Positions 35,832 through 44,565 of a stretch of 64,000 nucleotides of DNA are shown here, piece by piece. The DNA is taken from positions 1,426,001-1,490,000 of the forward strand of contig CAWUEY030000001.1 of the NCBI GenBank assembly GCA_963921245.4. The letters are read 5' to 3'. Position 1 is the stretch's first letter. Every line of letters begins with the position of its first letter. Both the position numbers and the translations under genes were made by a program. The stretch is from JABJGO01 sp963921245. GTDB taxonomy: Bacteria > Pseudomonadota > Alphaproteobacteria > Rhodospirillales > Casp-alpha2. Under the pieces are notes generated by a model. It made no database searches and was not told the DNA's origin. It saw nothing but the letters and a program-made list of their open reading frames with translations.

Positions 35832-37961
35832 ATGTTTGAGCTCAACAAAGACAGCCGTTCAAGTGTATCCATAATTGACCTGCTCGTTGAGGAGTACCGC
35901 CGCTGGATACTCTGGACGCCCGTTTTCCTCGGAACCGGCATCGGTGTATATTTCTGGCTGCCTTTTGAACCCCGCCTCTTTCACACGTTCATCGGGCTTT
36001 TAATCAGCGGCGCATTCGCGTGGTTTTCACGCGACCGTCCTCTCGCATTTCTGTGTTTTATGGCCATCACACTGGTTTTTACAGGCGCGACCATCGGATC
36101 AATCCGAACCCTGTCCGTTCAGCACACTATTCTCGAAAGAGAAGTTGGCCCAACCCGAGTAGAAGGCCAGGTCACTCGGATAGAAAAACGGAAAAACGGA
36201 ATCCGGTTGCTGATTGAAAAACCAACGATCGCCGCCCTCCCTGTGCATAAACGCCCCGAAAGAATTAGAATAACCGTCGGCACGGAAACCGGAGAGACTA
36301 TCTCACCGGGCGACTGGATCGAGTTTTTTGGTGTACTCAGACCTCCCAATCCGCCTGTCACGCCAACAGCCTTTGATTTCCAGCGATTCCTGTATTTTCA
36401 GCAAATTGGCGCGACCGGGTTTTCCTACGGTTTACCAGCCGTAACCCATAGACCGTCGATTTCACAGACATCTTTCTCGACGGGCGTCCAATATATCAGA
36501 ACATTAATCAGGATCAGGATTTCAGAAACACTGGAAGGAACGCCCGGGGCTGTTGCGAGCGCCTTGATCATCGGGGATCGGGGCGCTATTCCACAGGAAG
36601 TCAGAGACTCCATGCGAGACGCAGGGCTCGCCCATCTCCTGGCAATATCCGGCCTCCATGTCGGGCTGATTGCGGGTTTTGTATTCTTCTCTACACGGGC
36701 AATATTAGCCTTGTCTCCCCACATTGCCCTCAGGTTTCCCATAAAAAGTATCGCCGCGGTCGCGGGCATTGCAGCCGCAATAGCCTACACCGTTCTTGCC
36801 GGATCACCGGTTCCAACATTGCGGGCCTGTGCCATGCTGATCCTGGTATTTTCCGCGATCATTATCGGGCGGCGGGGTATATCTCTGCGGCTCGTTGCTC
36901 TTGCCGCCACGGTTATTCTTGTTTTTCGACCGGAAAGCCTTGTCGGGGCTAGTTTCCAACTCTCATTCGCAGCCGTAACAGCGTTGGTCGCCAGTTATGA
37001 GTTCCTGAACAATTACTACGGCAAACGATGGAAGAATTCTGGTTTTATGATGCGTTTGCTCATGTATCTGGGAGGGATCGCGCTCACCACCGTTATTGCT
37101 TCCACAGCAACGGCACCATTTGCCATTTTTCATTTTCATCATCTGGCAACGTACGGCCAGATATCCAACCTGATCGCCGTCCCGGTGACGGCGCTCTGGG
37201 TGATGCCCTGTGCTCTGCTGAGTTTGTTGCTTATGCCAATGGGTCTGGAATGGATTGGTCTTGTTCCAATGGGATGGGGGATCGAGGTGGTTCTATTTTC
37301 GGCGAAAACCTTCGGTGAATTTCCCGGAAACGTACAGCTTGTGCCAACGGTATCACTTGCCTCTTTGATCCTTGTTTCAATTGGCGGTATTTGGATTTGT
37401 CTATGGTCAAAACGGTGGCGGATGGCGGGTATTCTTCCCATAATCGCAGGCCTTGTTACGGCGTTCATAACGCCCGCCGCAGATTTGATTGTCGCCCCGA
37501 ATGGCAAACTCATCGGGATCAATACCGGCCACGAATTGATTGTTGCCGGACCTGAGGCGTCTTCTCATCGCTTTGTAAAAAATGTCTGGTTGGAAACGGT
37601 TGGGCTACCGGCTTCCCGAATGGCGAACGCCAAGCATCCTGACGTGCGGTGCGATACTGTGGGATGTATTTATCAGCGAAACGGACGAGAGGTTTCACTG
37701 GTGTGGCATGAAGCCGCTCTGCTTGAAGACTGTTGGCACGCCGATGTGATTGTCAGCACCGTCCCAATACGCCAGGCCTGCCCGAAGCCGACCGTTTTGA
37801 TAGATTGGTTCGATGTCTGGAGAAACGGGGCGCACGCCCTTTACCTGAATGCGGAGAGCGTCGATATAGTATCCTCCAGAGACATTCGGGGAAGTCGCCC
37901 CTGGACCGGGCCAGACCGTAACCTCTTGCGAGAGAAGACGGCGGCGGCAAACGAAAGTTAA
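35832..37961 (+). CDS. comEC: ComEC/Rec2 family DNA-uptake channel protein
   Basis: Inner-membrane protein expected to carry single-stranded DNA into the cytoplasm. About 709 residues. An N-terminal DUF4131-type domain with an OB-like fold (about 85-200) is followed by the Competence domain with its hallmark LAHLLAISGLHVGLI and about ten helices. The C-terminal part (about 545-700) is short and lacks a metal-binding HxHxDH, as in many alphaproteobacterial members. The start is uncertain: ATG 35832, or TTG 35817. It ends one base from the lexA stop. Presence does not prove natural competence. Confidence 0.9.
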   Translation: MFELNKDSRSSVSIIDLLVEEYRRWILWTPVFLGTGIGVYFWLPFEPRLFHTFIGLLISGAFAWFSRDRPLAFLCFMAITLVFTGATIGSIRTLSVQHTILEREVGPTRVEGQVTRIEKRKNGIRLLIEKPTIAALPVHKRPERIRITVGTETGETISPGDWIEFFGVLRPPNPPVTPTAFDFQRFLYFQQIGATGFSYGLPAVTHRPSISQTSFSTGVQYIRTLIRIRISETLEGTPGAVASALIIGDRGAIPQEVRDSMRDAGLAHLLAISGLHVGLIAGFVFFSTRAILALSPHIALRFPIKSIAAVAGIAAAIAYTVLAGSPVPTLRACAMLILVFSAIIIGRRGISLRLVALAATVILVFRPESLVGASFQLSFAAVTALVASYEFLNNYYGKRWKNSGFMMRLLMYLGGIALTTVIASTATAPFAIFHFHHLATYGQISNLIAVPVTALWVMPCALLSLLLMPMGLEWIGLVPMGWGIEVVLFSAKTFGEFPGNVQLVPTVSLASLILVSIGGIWICLWSKRWRMAGILPIIAGLVTAFITPAADLIVAPNGKLIGINTGHELIVAGPEASSHRFVKNVWLETVGLPASRMANAKHPDVRCDTVGCIYQRNGREVSLVWHEAALLEDCWHADVIVSTVPIRQACPKPTVLIDWFDVWRNGAHALYLNAESVDIVSSRDIRGSRPWTGPDRNLLREKTAAANES

Positions 37962-37962
37962 G

Positions 37963-38688
37963 TCAGTACCGGCGCAACAAGCCAACCAGCCGTCCCTGGA
38001 CACGGACCTGATCAGGGCCGCAAATGCGTGTCTTGTAGGCTGCATTGGCAGGCTCCAATGCGACAGAATCGCCACGTTTGCGAAGCCGTTTCAGGGTAAC
38101 CTCGGACTCATCGACCAGGGCAACAACGATGGTTCCGTTCTCCGCATTATCGCAGCGGTTGATGATCACAGTATCGCCGTCATGAATACCGGCTTCAATC
38201 ATCGAGTCACCATCAACCTCCAGGGCATAATGATCGCCCGGTCCAACCATGGATGGCGGAACTTCTATGGAATTGGTGTTATCTCTCAACGCCTCTATAG
38301 GTGTGCCGGCGGCGATCCGCCCGTACAACGGTAGCTCAAAACCTTCGTATCCCTCCCCACCTGGCGGAGTGAAGGCGAGGGCCGCGCCAACATTATCGTG
38401 ACCAAACCGGCCTTCGATCACCTGCGGCGAAAAGCCCGGATCCGGTGTCGGTTTGCCGCCACGCACATGGACCGCGGCGGGAGGCTTCAGGATTTCAAGC
38501 GCTCGCGCTTTATGCGGTAACCGACGAATAAAGCCGCGCTCTTCAAGCCCGGAGATAAGGCGATGAATACCGGATTTCGATTTCAATCCCAACGCCTCTC
38601 TCATTTCATCAAAAGAGGGGGAGACACTTGATTCCGATAGCTTCGCTTCGATGTACTTCAGGAGTTCGTATTGCTTTTTGGTTAGCAT
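37963..38688 (-). CDS. lexA: LexA SOS repressor
   Basis: Represses DNA-damage genes and self-cleaves with RecA. 241 residues. The N-terminal winged helix (1-65) begins MLTKKQYELLKYI. The cleavage bond is A127-G128 in AAGTPIEA, and the catalytic dyad is S162 (GDSMIEAG) and K200. The ATG at 38688 is preferred because the longer frame (to 38745) is unconserved. About 75-115 bp upstream are two alphaproteobacterial SOS boxes, so autoregulation is expected. Next to moeA but with its own control region. Confidence 0.96.
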   Translation of the reverse strand: MLTKKQYELLKYIEAKLSESSVSPSFDEMREALGLKSKSGIHRLISGLEERGFIRRLPHKARALEILKPPAAVHVRGGKPTPDPGFSPQVIEGRFGHDNVGAALAFTPPGGEGYEGFELPLYGRIAAGTPIEALRDNTNSIEVPPSMVGPGDHYALEVDGDSMIEAGIHDGDTVIINRCDNAENGTIVVALVDESEVTLKRLRKRGDSVALEPANAAYKTRICGPDQVRVQGRLVGLLRRY

Positions 38689-38762
38689 AGGGTCATCTCG
38701 CATTATCTGTTGCGCCGCGCTTCCGTTGTTTTCAGGGCATGACAAAGAACATCAAACCAAAA

Positions 38763-38777
38763 GAACAAACGAGAAAC
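38763..38777 (-). promoter_or_regulatory. Second, one-mismatch SOS box upstream of lexA
   Basis: On the minus strand the sequence reads GTTT-CTCGTTT-GTTC, one base from GTTC-N7-GTTC. It lies 25 bp from the perfect box at 38788 in the opposite orientation and about 75 bp from the lexA ATG. Binding is inferred. Confidence 0.45.
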
Positions 38778-38787
38778 ATATCCGCAT

Positions 38788-38802
38788 GTTCTACTTTAGT
38801 TC
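38788..38802 (+). promoter_or_regulatory. SOS box (LexA operator) of lexA
   Basis: GTTC-TACTTTA-GTTC matches the alphaproteobacterial LexA operator GTTC-N7-GTTC perfectly. It sits in the 150-bp gap between moeA and lexA, 100 bp upstream of the lexA start. Confidence 0.85.
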
Positions 38803-38838
38803 TCACAGCACGTCAACATCTGGATTTTCGAGGGCGAT

Positions 38839-40059
38839 TCAATACCCCGAAACCAACCCGGAAAATTCAATCACCGAAACGGCTTCTCCTTCTGACACGG
38901 GCGGCGCATGAGGCGGCCTGACAATCAGGCCATCGCTGGCGGCGAGGGCCGACATCATTGAGCTATCCTGTCGATCAAAGGGGAGGGCTGTCAGGTTTCC
39001 TCTTTCATCCCTGATCAGGTGAGCGCGCATGTAATCCTGACGTTGATCGTTCGCGGAGAGATGCGTTCCTCCCATCACGGCGGGAACCAGAGGGACCTGT
39101 TCAGCGACATTGACGCCTTGCATCATGGCAATTGCGGGACGCAGAAACAACAACGCGGTTACCGAAACGGACACCGGATTTCCAGGCAGTCCGAGCAGGG
39201 GTATTCCCTGAATATGGCCAAAAATCAGCGGCTTTCCGGGGCGCATGGCTACCTTGTAAAAATCAAGATCAAAACCTTCCTCACCCATGACACTCTTCAC
39301 AAGGTCAAAGTCACCGACAGACGCCCCGCCCATGGTCACAAGAAGATCGCACTGATCCAATCCCTGCAGAGCCTGTTTCAGGGATTCAGGATTATCCCGT
39401 GCAATACCCAAGGACACAGGCACGCCGCCAAATGCCCGGATAAACCCATCCATCGCGACAGAATTGGAACTAATGATTTGGTCCGGACCAATGGTTTCTC
39501 CGGGCATAACCAATTCATCGCCTGTCGCCAGGAAACCGACTCTCGGTTTTCGATAGGCGGTGACTTCAGCGACGTTGCCCGTCGCCAGTAAACCCAAATC
39601 CCTGGCGGTTAACAAGCAACCTTTCGTTTTCAGGCATATCCCTTCGACTATGTCCAATCCTCTGGGGCGAACGAAAGTCCCCGGCGCCACAGAATCCGAA
39701 ACCGTGATCAGATTATCTTGCGCGACGACATTTTCCTGAATGACAACCGCGTCTGTACCTTCCGGCATGGGAGCACCGGTAAAAATTCTCACGGTTTCAG
39801 CGGATTTCAAAGCACCGACAAACCCTTTTCCGGCTTGCGACAGGCCCACCTGTCTCAGCGAAACGGGTGCCTCCTGTGTATCAACCGCCGCGACGGCATA
39901 ACCATCCATGGATGAAACATCGCTCGGCGGGTAGGTCAATCGGGATACGGCGTCATTTGCGAGCACCCGGCCCAATGCCTGAGACAACAGGATTTTTTCC
40001 GACTCCAGAGGCACCAATCCGGCGACCAGACGTTCGTAAGCCTCGGCGACAGATATCAT
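38839..40059 (-). CDS. moeA: Molybdopterin molybdenumtransferase
   Basis: Inserts molybdate into adenylylated molybdopterin in cofactor synthesis. 406 residues. Conserved elements are SSMDGYAV in the N-terminal region, IFTGAPMPEGTDAVV, a central VSMGGVSVG-type motif here TMGGASVGDFD, and GKPLIFGHIQGIPLLGLPGN. It starts on the last base of the moaC stop, so the two are translated in tandem. Confidence 0.95.
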   Translation of the reverse strand: MISVAEAYERLVAGLVPLESEKILLSQALGRVLANDAVSRLTYPPSDVSSMDGYAVAAVDTQEAPVSLRQVGLSQAGKGFVGALKSAETVRIFTGAPMPEGTDAVVIQENVVAQDNLITVSDSVAPGTFVRPRGLDIVEGICLKTKGCLLTARDLGLLATGNVAEVTAYRKPRVGFLATGDELVMPGETIGPDQIISSNSVAMDGFIRAFGGVPVSLGIARDNPESLKQALQGLDQCDLLVTMGGASVGDFDLVKSVMGEEGFDLDFYKVAMRPGKPLIFGHIQGIPLLGLPGNPVSVSVTALLFLRPAIAMMQGVNVAEQVPLVPAVMGGTHLSANDQRQDYMRAHLIRDERGNLTALPFDRQDSSMMSALAASDGLIVRPPHAPPVSEGEAVSVIEFSGLVSGY

Positions 40060-40535
40060 CAGGATGCCTCGTAAACGCCTGATTTTCCGCCGGATTTATG
40101 CACAAGTCGAATTTCGCCAATAGACATTGCCCGGTCCATCGCCTTGCACATATCGTAAATCGTCAATGCCGCGGCGCTTACCGCACTCAGAGCTTCCATC
40201 TCAACCCCGGTTTGCCCCTTTACCTGACACATCGCCTCAATATCCACGGCGTTTCGAGACGGGTCACACGTTAGTTCGACTTTGACGGATGTCAGCGCCA
40301 GCGGATGGCAGAGCGGGATAAGATCAGCGGTTTTTTTGGCCCCCATGATCCCGGCGATCTGCGCAACCGTCAGAACATCGCCTTTTTTGACGCCACGATC
40401 CTGAATTCTTTGCAGAGTCTCTTCACTCATATAGATACTACCACGAGCGACAGCGCGGCGTTCCGTTGACGCCTTGTCAGAAACATCCACCATGACGGCA
40501 TTGCCATTGGGATCAATATGGGTCAAATCAGCCAC
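40059..40535 (-). CDS. moaC: Cyclic pyranopterin monophosphate synthase
   Basis: Completes formation of cyclic pyranopterin monophosphate in molybdenum cofactor synthesis. 158 residues. Signature segments are MVDVSDK, LIPLCHPLALT and TGVEMEALSAVS, and the conserved C-terminal KSGGKSG. The start is GTG at 40535 (VADLTHIDPNG), matching the family start, with AGGAGC 11-12 bases upstream. The longer open frame to 40589 overlaps trpC. Confidence 0.95.
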   Translation of the reverse strand: MADLTHIDPNGNAVMVDVSDKASTERRAVARGSIYMSEETLQRIQDRGVKKGDVLTVAQIAGIMGAKKTADLIPLCHPLALTSVKVELTCDPSRNAVDIEAMCQVKGQTGVEMEALSAVSAAALTIYDMCKAMDRAMSIGEIRLVHKSGGKSGVYEAS

Positions 40536-40551
40536 GAATACGTTGCTCCTG

Positions 40552-41346
40552 TCAGGCCGCCGACAGAATGTCCCGGGTCGCCGCCTCAACGTCGTCCTGA
40601 CGCATCAGGGATTCACCTATCAGGAAACAGTGCGCGCCAGCTTCCGCCATGCGATCCAGATCGGAACGTTCGTAAAGCCCGCTTTCACTCACGGCAAGCC
40701 GGTCCGTTGGAAAATGCTGAAGCATATCCTCTGAGCGGGCAATATCGACACTCAGGTCCTTCAGGTTTCGGTTGTTCACACCAACCAGTCGGGACTTGAG
40801 CGCGAGCGCCCGCTCGAGCTCATGACGGTCATGGACCTCAATCAAGACATCCATTCCCCACGCCTGTGCGGTGGTTTCAAGTTCCGCTGCACGGGTGTCG
40901 GACAGGGCCGCCATAATCAGCAGAATACAATCAGCACCAAGCGCACGAGATTCCACGATCTGATATGGATCAACCATAAAGTCCTTACGAAGGACCGGCA
41001 GGGAAACCGCGTTTCGAGCCGCCACAAGGTAGGAGTCATGCCCCTGAAAGTATGGTACATCGGTCAAAACAGAAAGACATGTCGCACCGCCAGAAGCATA
41101 GGCACACGCAAGAGCAGGCGGATCAAAGTCGTCTCTAATCAGCCCTTTTGACGGGGACGCCTTTTTTATCTCCGCAATCAATCCATACCGTCCGCCATCA
41201 ACGGCTTCCTGCAAGGCATTGATAAACCCGCGTGCCGGTGAGGCATCTTTTGCCAGTGCTTCCACTTCGCCAAGCGTAATCTCACGAGACCTCTGTTCTA
41301 CCAGTTCTCGTTTTACATCACAGATTTCAGACAGCACATCAGCCAC
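40552..41346 (-). CDS. trpC: Indole-3-glycerol phosphate synthase
   Basis: Converts CdRP to indole-3-glycerol phosphate in tryptophan synthesis. 264 residues, monofunctional TIM barrel. Motifs are LIAEIKKASPSKG (catalytic Lys in EIKKASPSKG), LRKDFMVDPYQI, GVNNRNL and VSESGL. Part of trpG-trpD-trpC-moaC-moeA on the minus strand with short gaps. Confidence 0.96.
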   Translation of the reverse strand: MADVLSEICDVKRELVEQRSREITLGEVEALAKDASPARGFINALQEAVDGGRYGLIAEIKKASPSKGLIRDDFDPPALACAYASGGATCLSVLTDVPYFQGHDSYLVAARNAVSLPVLRKDFMVDPYQIVESRALGADCILLIMAALSDTRAAELETTAQAWGMDVLIEVHDRHELERALALKSRLVGVNNRNLKDLSVDIARSEDMLQHFPTDRLAVSESGLYERSDLDRMAEAGAHCFLIGESLMRQDDVEAATRDILSAA

Positions 41347-41358
41347 CCTGAACCTCGC

Positions 41359-42378
41359 TCATGTCCGGTTCGTCACGGCGACGAATGTTGCCAGTGTTTG
41401 TTTGGCATCACCCGAATCAATTGCTTCAGCGGCCATGGAAACGCCAGCCTTCAAATCGTCGACTTTTCCGGCAACCAGCAAGGCGGCGGCTGAATTCAGC
41501 AAAACAATATCACGATAGGGGCCAGTTTCACCTTCCAGCAGTCTCTTTAAAGCATCTGCGTTGTATTGTGGATCTCCACCCTTTAAATCATCACCATTGC
41601 TAAACGGCAGACCGGCATCCTCCGGTGACACTTCAAAGGTTGTGACGTTTCCGTCTTTCAGGTCAGCAACATAGCTGACACCTGTCGTGGTGAGTTCATC
41701 CATACCATCGGAACCGTGAACGATCCATGCCCGCTCGGAACCCAGTCTGCCGAGAACTTCGGCCATGGGTTCAATCCACTGGCGTGAGAATGCGCCCGTC
41801 AACTGGCGTTTTACGCCCGCCGGATTGGACAGGGGACCCAACAGGTTGAATATGGTACGGGTCCCCATTTCAATACGACTAGGCCCGACATGACGCATGG
41901 CACTGTGGTGTCGCATGGCAAACAGGAAACTGATATTGGCTTCGCGAAGTGCTGCTTCGACCACAGGAAAATCGGCGTCCAGGTTGACGCCGAGACAGGC
42001 TTGCGTATCGGCTGTACCGGATTTGGAAGACATGGCTTTGTTTCCATGTTTGGCAACCGTCACGCCGCAGCTCGCAACAACAAGCGCACATGCTGTGGAT
42101 ACGCTATAGGTTGCCATACCCGTGCCACCTGTCCCGACGATATCCATTGCACCCTCAGGTGCCCAAATCGGCGTGGCCTTCTCTCGCATTATTTTTACGG
42201 CACCGGTGATTTCATCCACCGTTTCACCTCGGACGCGCAAAGCCATCAGCAAGGCGCCAATCTGTGTTGGCGTCGCCTCTCCGGACATCATGATCCGAAA
42301 AGCCTGTTCTGATTCTTCCTGGCTCAAGGCATGGCCATCGGCCACTTTGGCGAGCAGGGGTTTCATGGCGTCACTCAT
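41359..42378 (-). CDS. trpD: Anthranilate phosphoribosyltransferase
   Basis: Transfers phosphoribose from PRPP to anthranilate. 339 residues. The PRPP/Mg motifs are DIVGTGGTGMATYSVSTA (variant of the common GTGGDG: the D is T here), HGNKAMSSKSGTAD and NLLGPLSNPA. Its start overlaps the trpG stop by 4 bp. Confidence 0.95.
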   Translation of the reverse strand: MSDAMKPLLAKVADGHALSQEESEQAFRIMMSGEATPTQIGALLMALRVRGETVDEITGAVKIMREKATPIWAPEGAMDIVGTGGTGMATYSVSTACALVVASCGVTVAKHGNKAMSSKSGTADTQACLGVNLDADFPVVEAALREANISFLFAMRHHSAMRHVGPSRIEMGTRTIFNLLGPLSNPAGVKRQLTGAFSRQWIEPMAEVLGRLGSERAWIVHGSDGMDELTTTGVSYVADLKDGNVTTFEVSPEDAGLPFSNGDDLKGGDPQYNADALKRLLEGETGPYRDIVLLNSAAALLVAGKVDDLKAGVSMAAEAIDSGDAKQTLATFVAVTNRT

Positions 42379-42962
42379 GCAGCGGCCCTTTTCCTGGTCA
42401 TCTCGACAAAATTCCGGAGAATGGCATGCCCGTGCTCAGAAACAATACTCTCAGGGTGAAACTGGACCCCGAAAACAGGATGTTCCTTGTGCGCAACGCC
42501 CTGGATCACACCATCTTCACTGCGCGCGGTAATGGTCAGGCAATTCGGTACACTCGCCGGGTCGATTGTCAGCGAGTGATAACGTGTTGCAGTAAAATTA
42601 TCCGGCACGCCCTGAAAAACACCCTCGCCTGTATGCGAGATCGTGCTGGTTTTTCCATGCATACATTGCGGTGCCCGCACCACTTTTCCACCGAACGCCT
42701 GTCCGATGGCCTGGTGTCCCAGACATACCCCGAACTGCGGAACCCTGGCTTGCGCAGCTTTTTCCACCAATTCCAGACAAATACCGGCCCGATCCGGGTC
42801 GCAGGGGCCGGGAGAGAGCACAATGCCATCCGGTAACAGAGCCAGGGCCTCATCCGCGCTTAGGGCATCGTTCCTGTGCACCACAACATCGGCACCCACC
42901 TCACCGAGATAATGCCAGAGGTTGTAGGTAAAACTGTCATAGTTATCAATGAGCAAAATCAT
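42375..42962 (-). CDS. trpG: Anthranilate synthase glutamine amidotransferase component
   Basis: Supplies ammonia to TrpE for anthranilate synthesis. 195 residues, class I amidotransferase: nucleophile C80 in FGVCLGHQAIG, and H169/E171 in VQFHPESI. The ATG at 42962 (MILLIDNYDSFTYNL) fits the family; a GTG three codons upstream is possible. A small ORF with its own SD ends just inside this gene. trpE lies about 1.6 kb away, beyond a gene on the other strand. Confidence 0.95.
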   Translation of the reverse strand: MILLIDNYDSFTYNLWHYLGEVGADVVVHRNDALSADEALALLPDGIVLSPGPCDPDRAGICLELVEKAAQARVPQFGVCLGHQAIGQAFGGKVVRAPQCMHGKTSTISHTGEGVFQGVPDNFTATRYHSLTIDPASVPNCLTITARSEDGVIQGVAHKEHPVFGVQFHPESIVSEHGHAILRNFVEMTRKRAAA

Positions 42963-43152
42963 GAGAGTCACGGCACGTTATTATTGGTTTTCCGGGCAAA
43001 ACAACCGGTAAATCTGATCGTTGACCGGCACAATGCCCCTGTGGTCCATGGTCGTCAAGAATAAGGTCATGCTCTGTCATTTACCGTTCCTTGATCCTGG
43101 TGCGAGGAATCGCTAACAAGGTTTGGATAACTTTTAGAACACCCGCACCACC

Positions 43153-44565
43153 ATGCCATCCGACACGATCGAAAACCCGGCGACAGACTCAAAATCCGCC
43201 CCAAAAGTGCGGCGGAGCAAGCAACATGCGTCCGGCATCATTATACCGAGATGGTGGCGCGGGGGGTATCCACTGGGATTGGGGGCCATTGCCGTTGTTT
43301 CAATTGTCGCCACAATCCTCTTGCTTCAGGACGCGAGGGAAAGGCTGCCAGAGCAAAACGCCGGTGCTGCGACAGCCAGAGCGACAGCAAAGCACAACTC
43401 ATTGACGCAAGACGCAAGGTCTGGCGTGCTACCCGATCAACGTAATCAAGAAGACGCCCTCAATATGGTGGATGAAGATTTCAACCACTACGAAAAAACG
43501 CAATCGGCCGACACCATTGAACACCCTCCCGTTCATTATCCCGACCCTTTGGGTCCCAGAATCACGGTCAAAGAGGAGTTTATCCCCGAGCCAGTGACCC
43601 TCACACAACCAGCGACACGACTCTATCCGCTTGAGGATAAAACCAACAAACAACAAGCGAAACCGGGCCATACCGATCAGGCGGCTCATGGTGAAATTCC
43701 GGAAACCGGGACCTTGTTCATACCCGACGGCGCAGAGCCGGAGACTGCTGCTGTTTCCGAGACATCGGCGTTGATGACGGAACATGTGATTGAGACCGTA
43801 GGGCCGTCCCTTTGGGAGAGAAACGCCGTTCCTTTTGATCTTGAGAAGGTTAGCAACATGCCGCTCATTACCATCGTTATTGATGACATGGGGTTAAACC
43901 GGCGCAGGTCCCAAATTGTTGCCGATTTCGAGGGACCGCTGACACTTGCCTATCTCACCTACGCCTCCGGTCTCGACGAGCAAACCACCTATGCCAGGGA
44001 AAGGGGACACGAATTGATGTTGCATGTCCCCATGGAGCCGGAAAGCCAGACCATTGATCCAGGCCCGGGCGTATTGCGCGTTTCTGACTCCAGGGAAAAA
44101 ATACTGGAAAACCTGAACTGGGGGCTCTCACGTTTTGAGGGATATGTCGGCATTAACAACCATATGGGTAGTCGTTTCACCCGCGACCGATCAGCCATGC
44201 TTGCGGTTTTGCAGGAAATCAAAGCCCGCCGTCTTCTGTTTCTGGACTCTCGAACCGCCGCCGGATCGGCGGCAGCTGACGCCGCAAAGGATCTACAAGT
44301 TCCATTTGTCACAAGAAATGTGTTTCTCGATCATGTGGATGACGAAAAAACAATCCTTGAGCAACTCGCTGAGACCGAACGTCTCGCCCGAAAAAACGGC
44401 GCCGCCATCGCAATCGGTCACCCGCGAGAAGCTACCATCGCGGCATTGTCGCAATGGCTGCCGGGCCTTGAGGAAAGGGGCGTGATCCTAGCACCCATCA
44501 GCGCCGTCGTGCGGCGGGAAAAACTGGGGGGCGCCTCTGCAAACCCTAGTGCTGACCCAGAATGA
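43153..44565 (+). CDS. Divergent polysaccharide deacetylase family protein
   Basis: 470 residues. A cytoplasmic N-terminus, one membrane anchor (about 37-59), a low-complexity acidic linker (about 65-230) and a C-terminal domain (about 232-455) of the YibQ-like Polysacc_deac_2 family. Diagnostic pieces are TIVIDDMGLN, HELMLHVPMEP, GINNHMGSRFT, FLDSRTAAGS and AIAIGHPREAT. The domain likely acts in the periplasm, but no substrate is established for the family. It starts 190 bp from trpG (divergent) and its last 20 bp overlap the end of trpE (convergent), so it sits antisense inside the trp cluster. Confidence 0.88.
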   Translation: MPSDTIENPATDSKSAPKVRRSKQHASGIIIPRWWRGGYPLGLGAIAVVSIVATILLLQDARERLPEQNAGAATARATAKHNSLTQDARSGVLPDQRNQEDALNMVDEDFNHYEKTQSADTIEHPPVHYPDPLGPRITVKEEFIPEPVTLTQPATRLYPLEDKTNKQQAKPGHTDQAAHGEIPETGTLFIPDGAEPETAAVSETSALMTEHVIETVGPSLWERNAVPFDLEKVSNMPLITIVIDDMGLNRRRSQIVADFEGPLTLAYLTYASGLDEQTTYARERGHELMLHVPMEPESQTIDPGPGVLRVSDSREKILENLNWGLSRFEGYVGINNHMGSRFTRDRSAMLAVLQEIKARRLLFLDSRTAAGSAAADAAKDLQVPFVTRNVFLDHVDDEKTILEQLAETERLARKNGAAIAIGHPREATIAALSQWLPGLEERGVILAPISAVVRREKLGGASANPSADPE

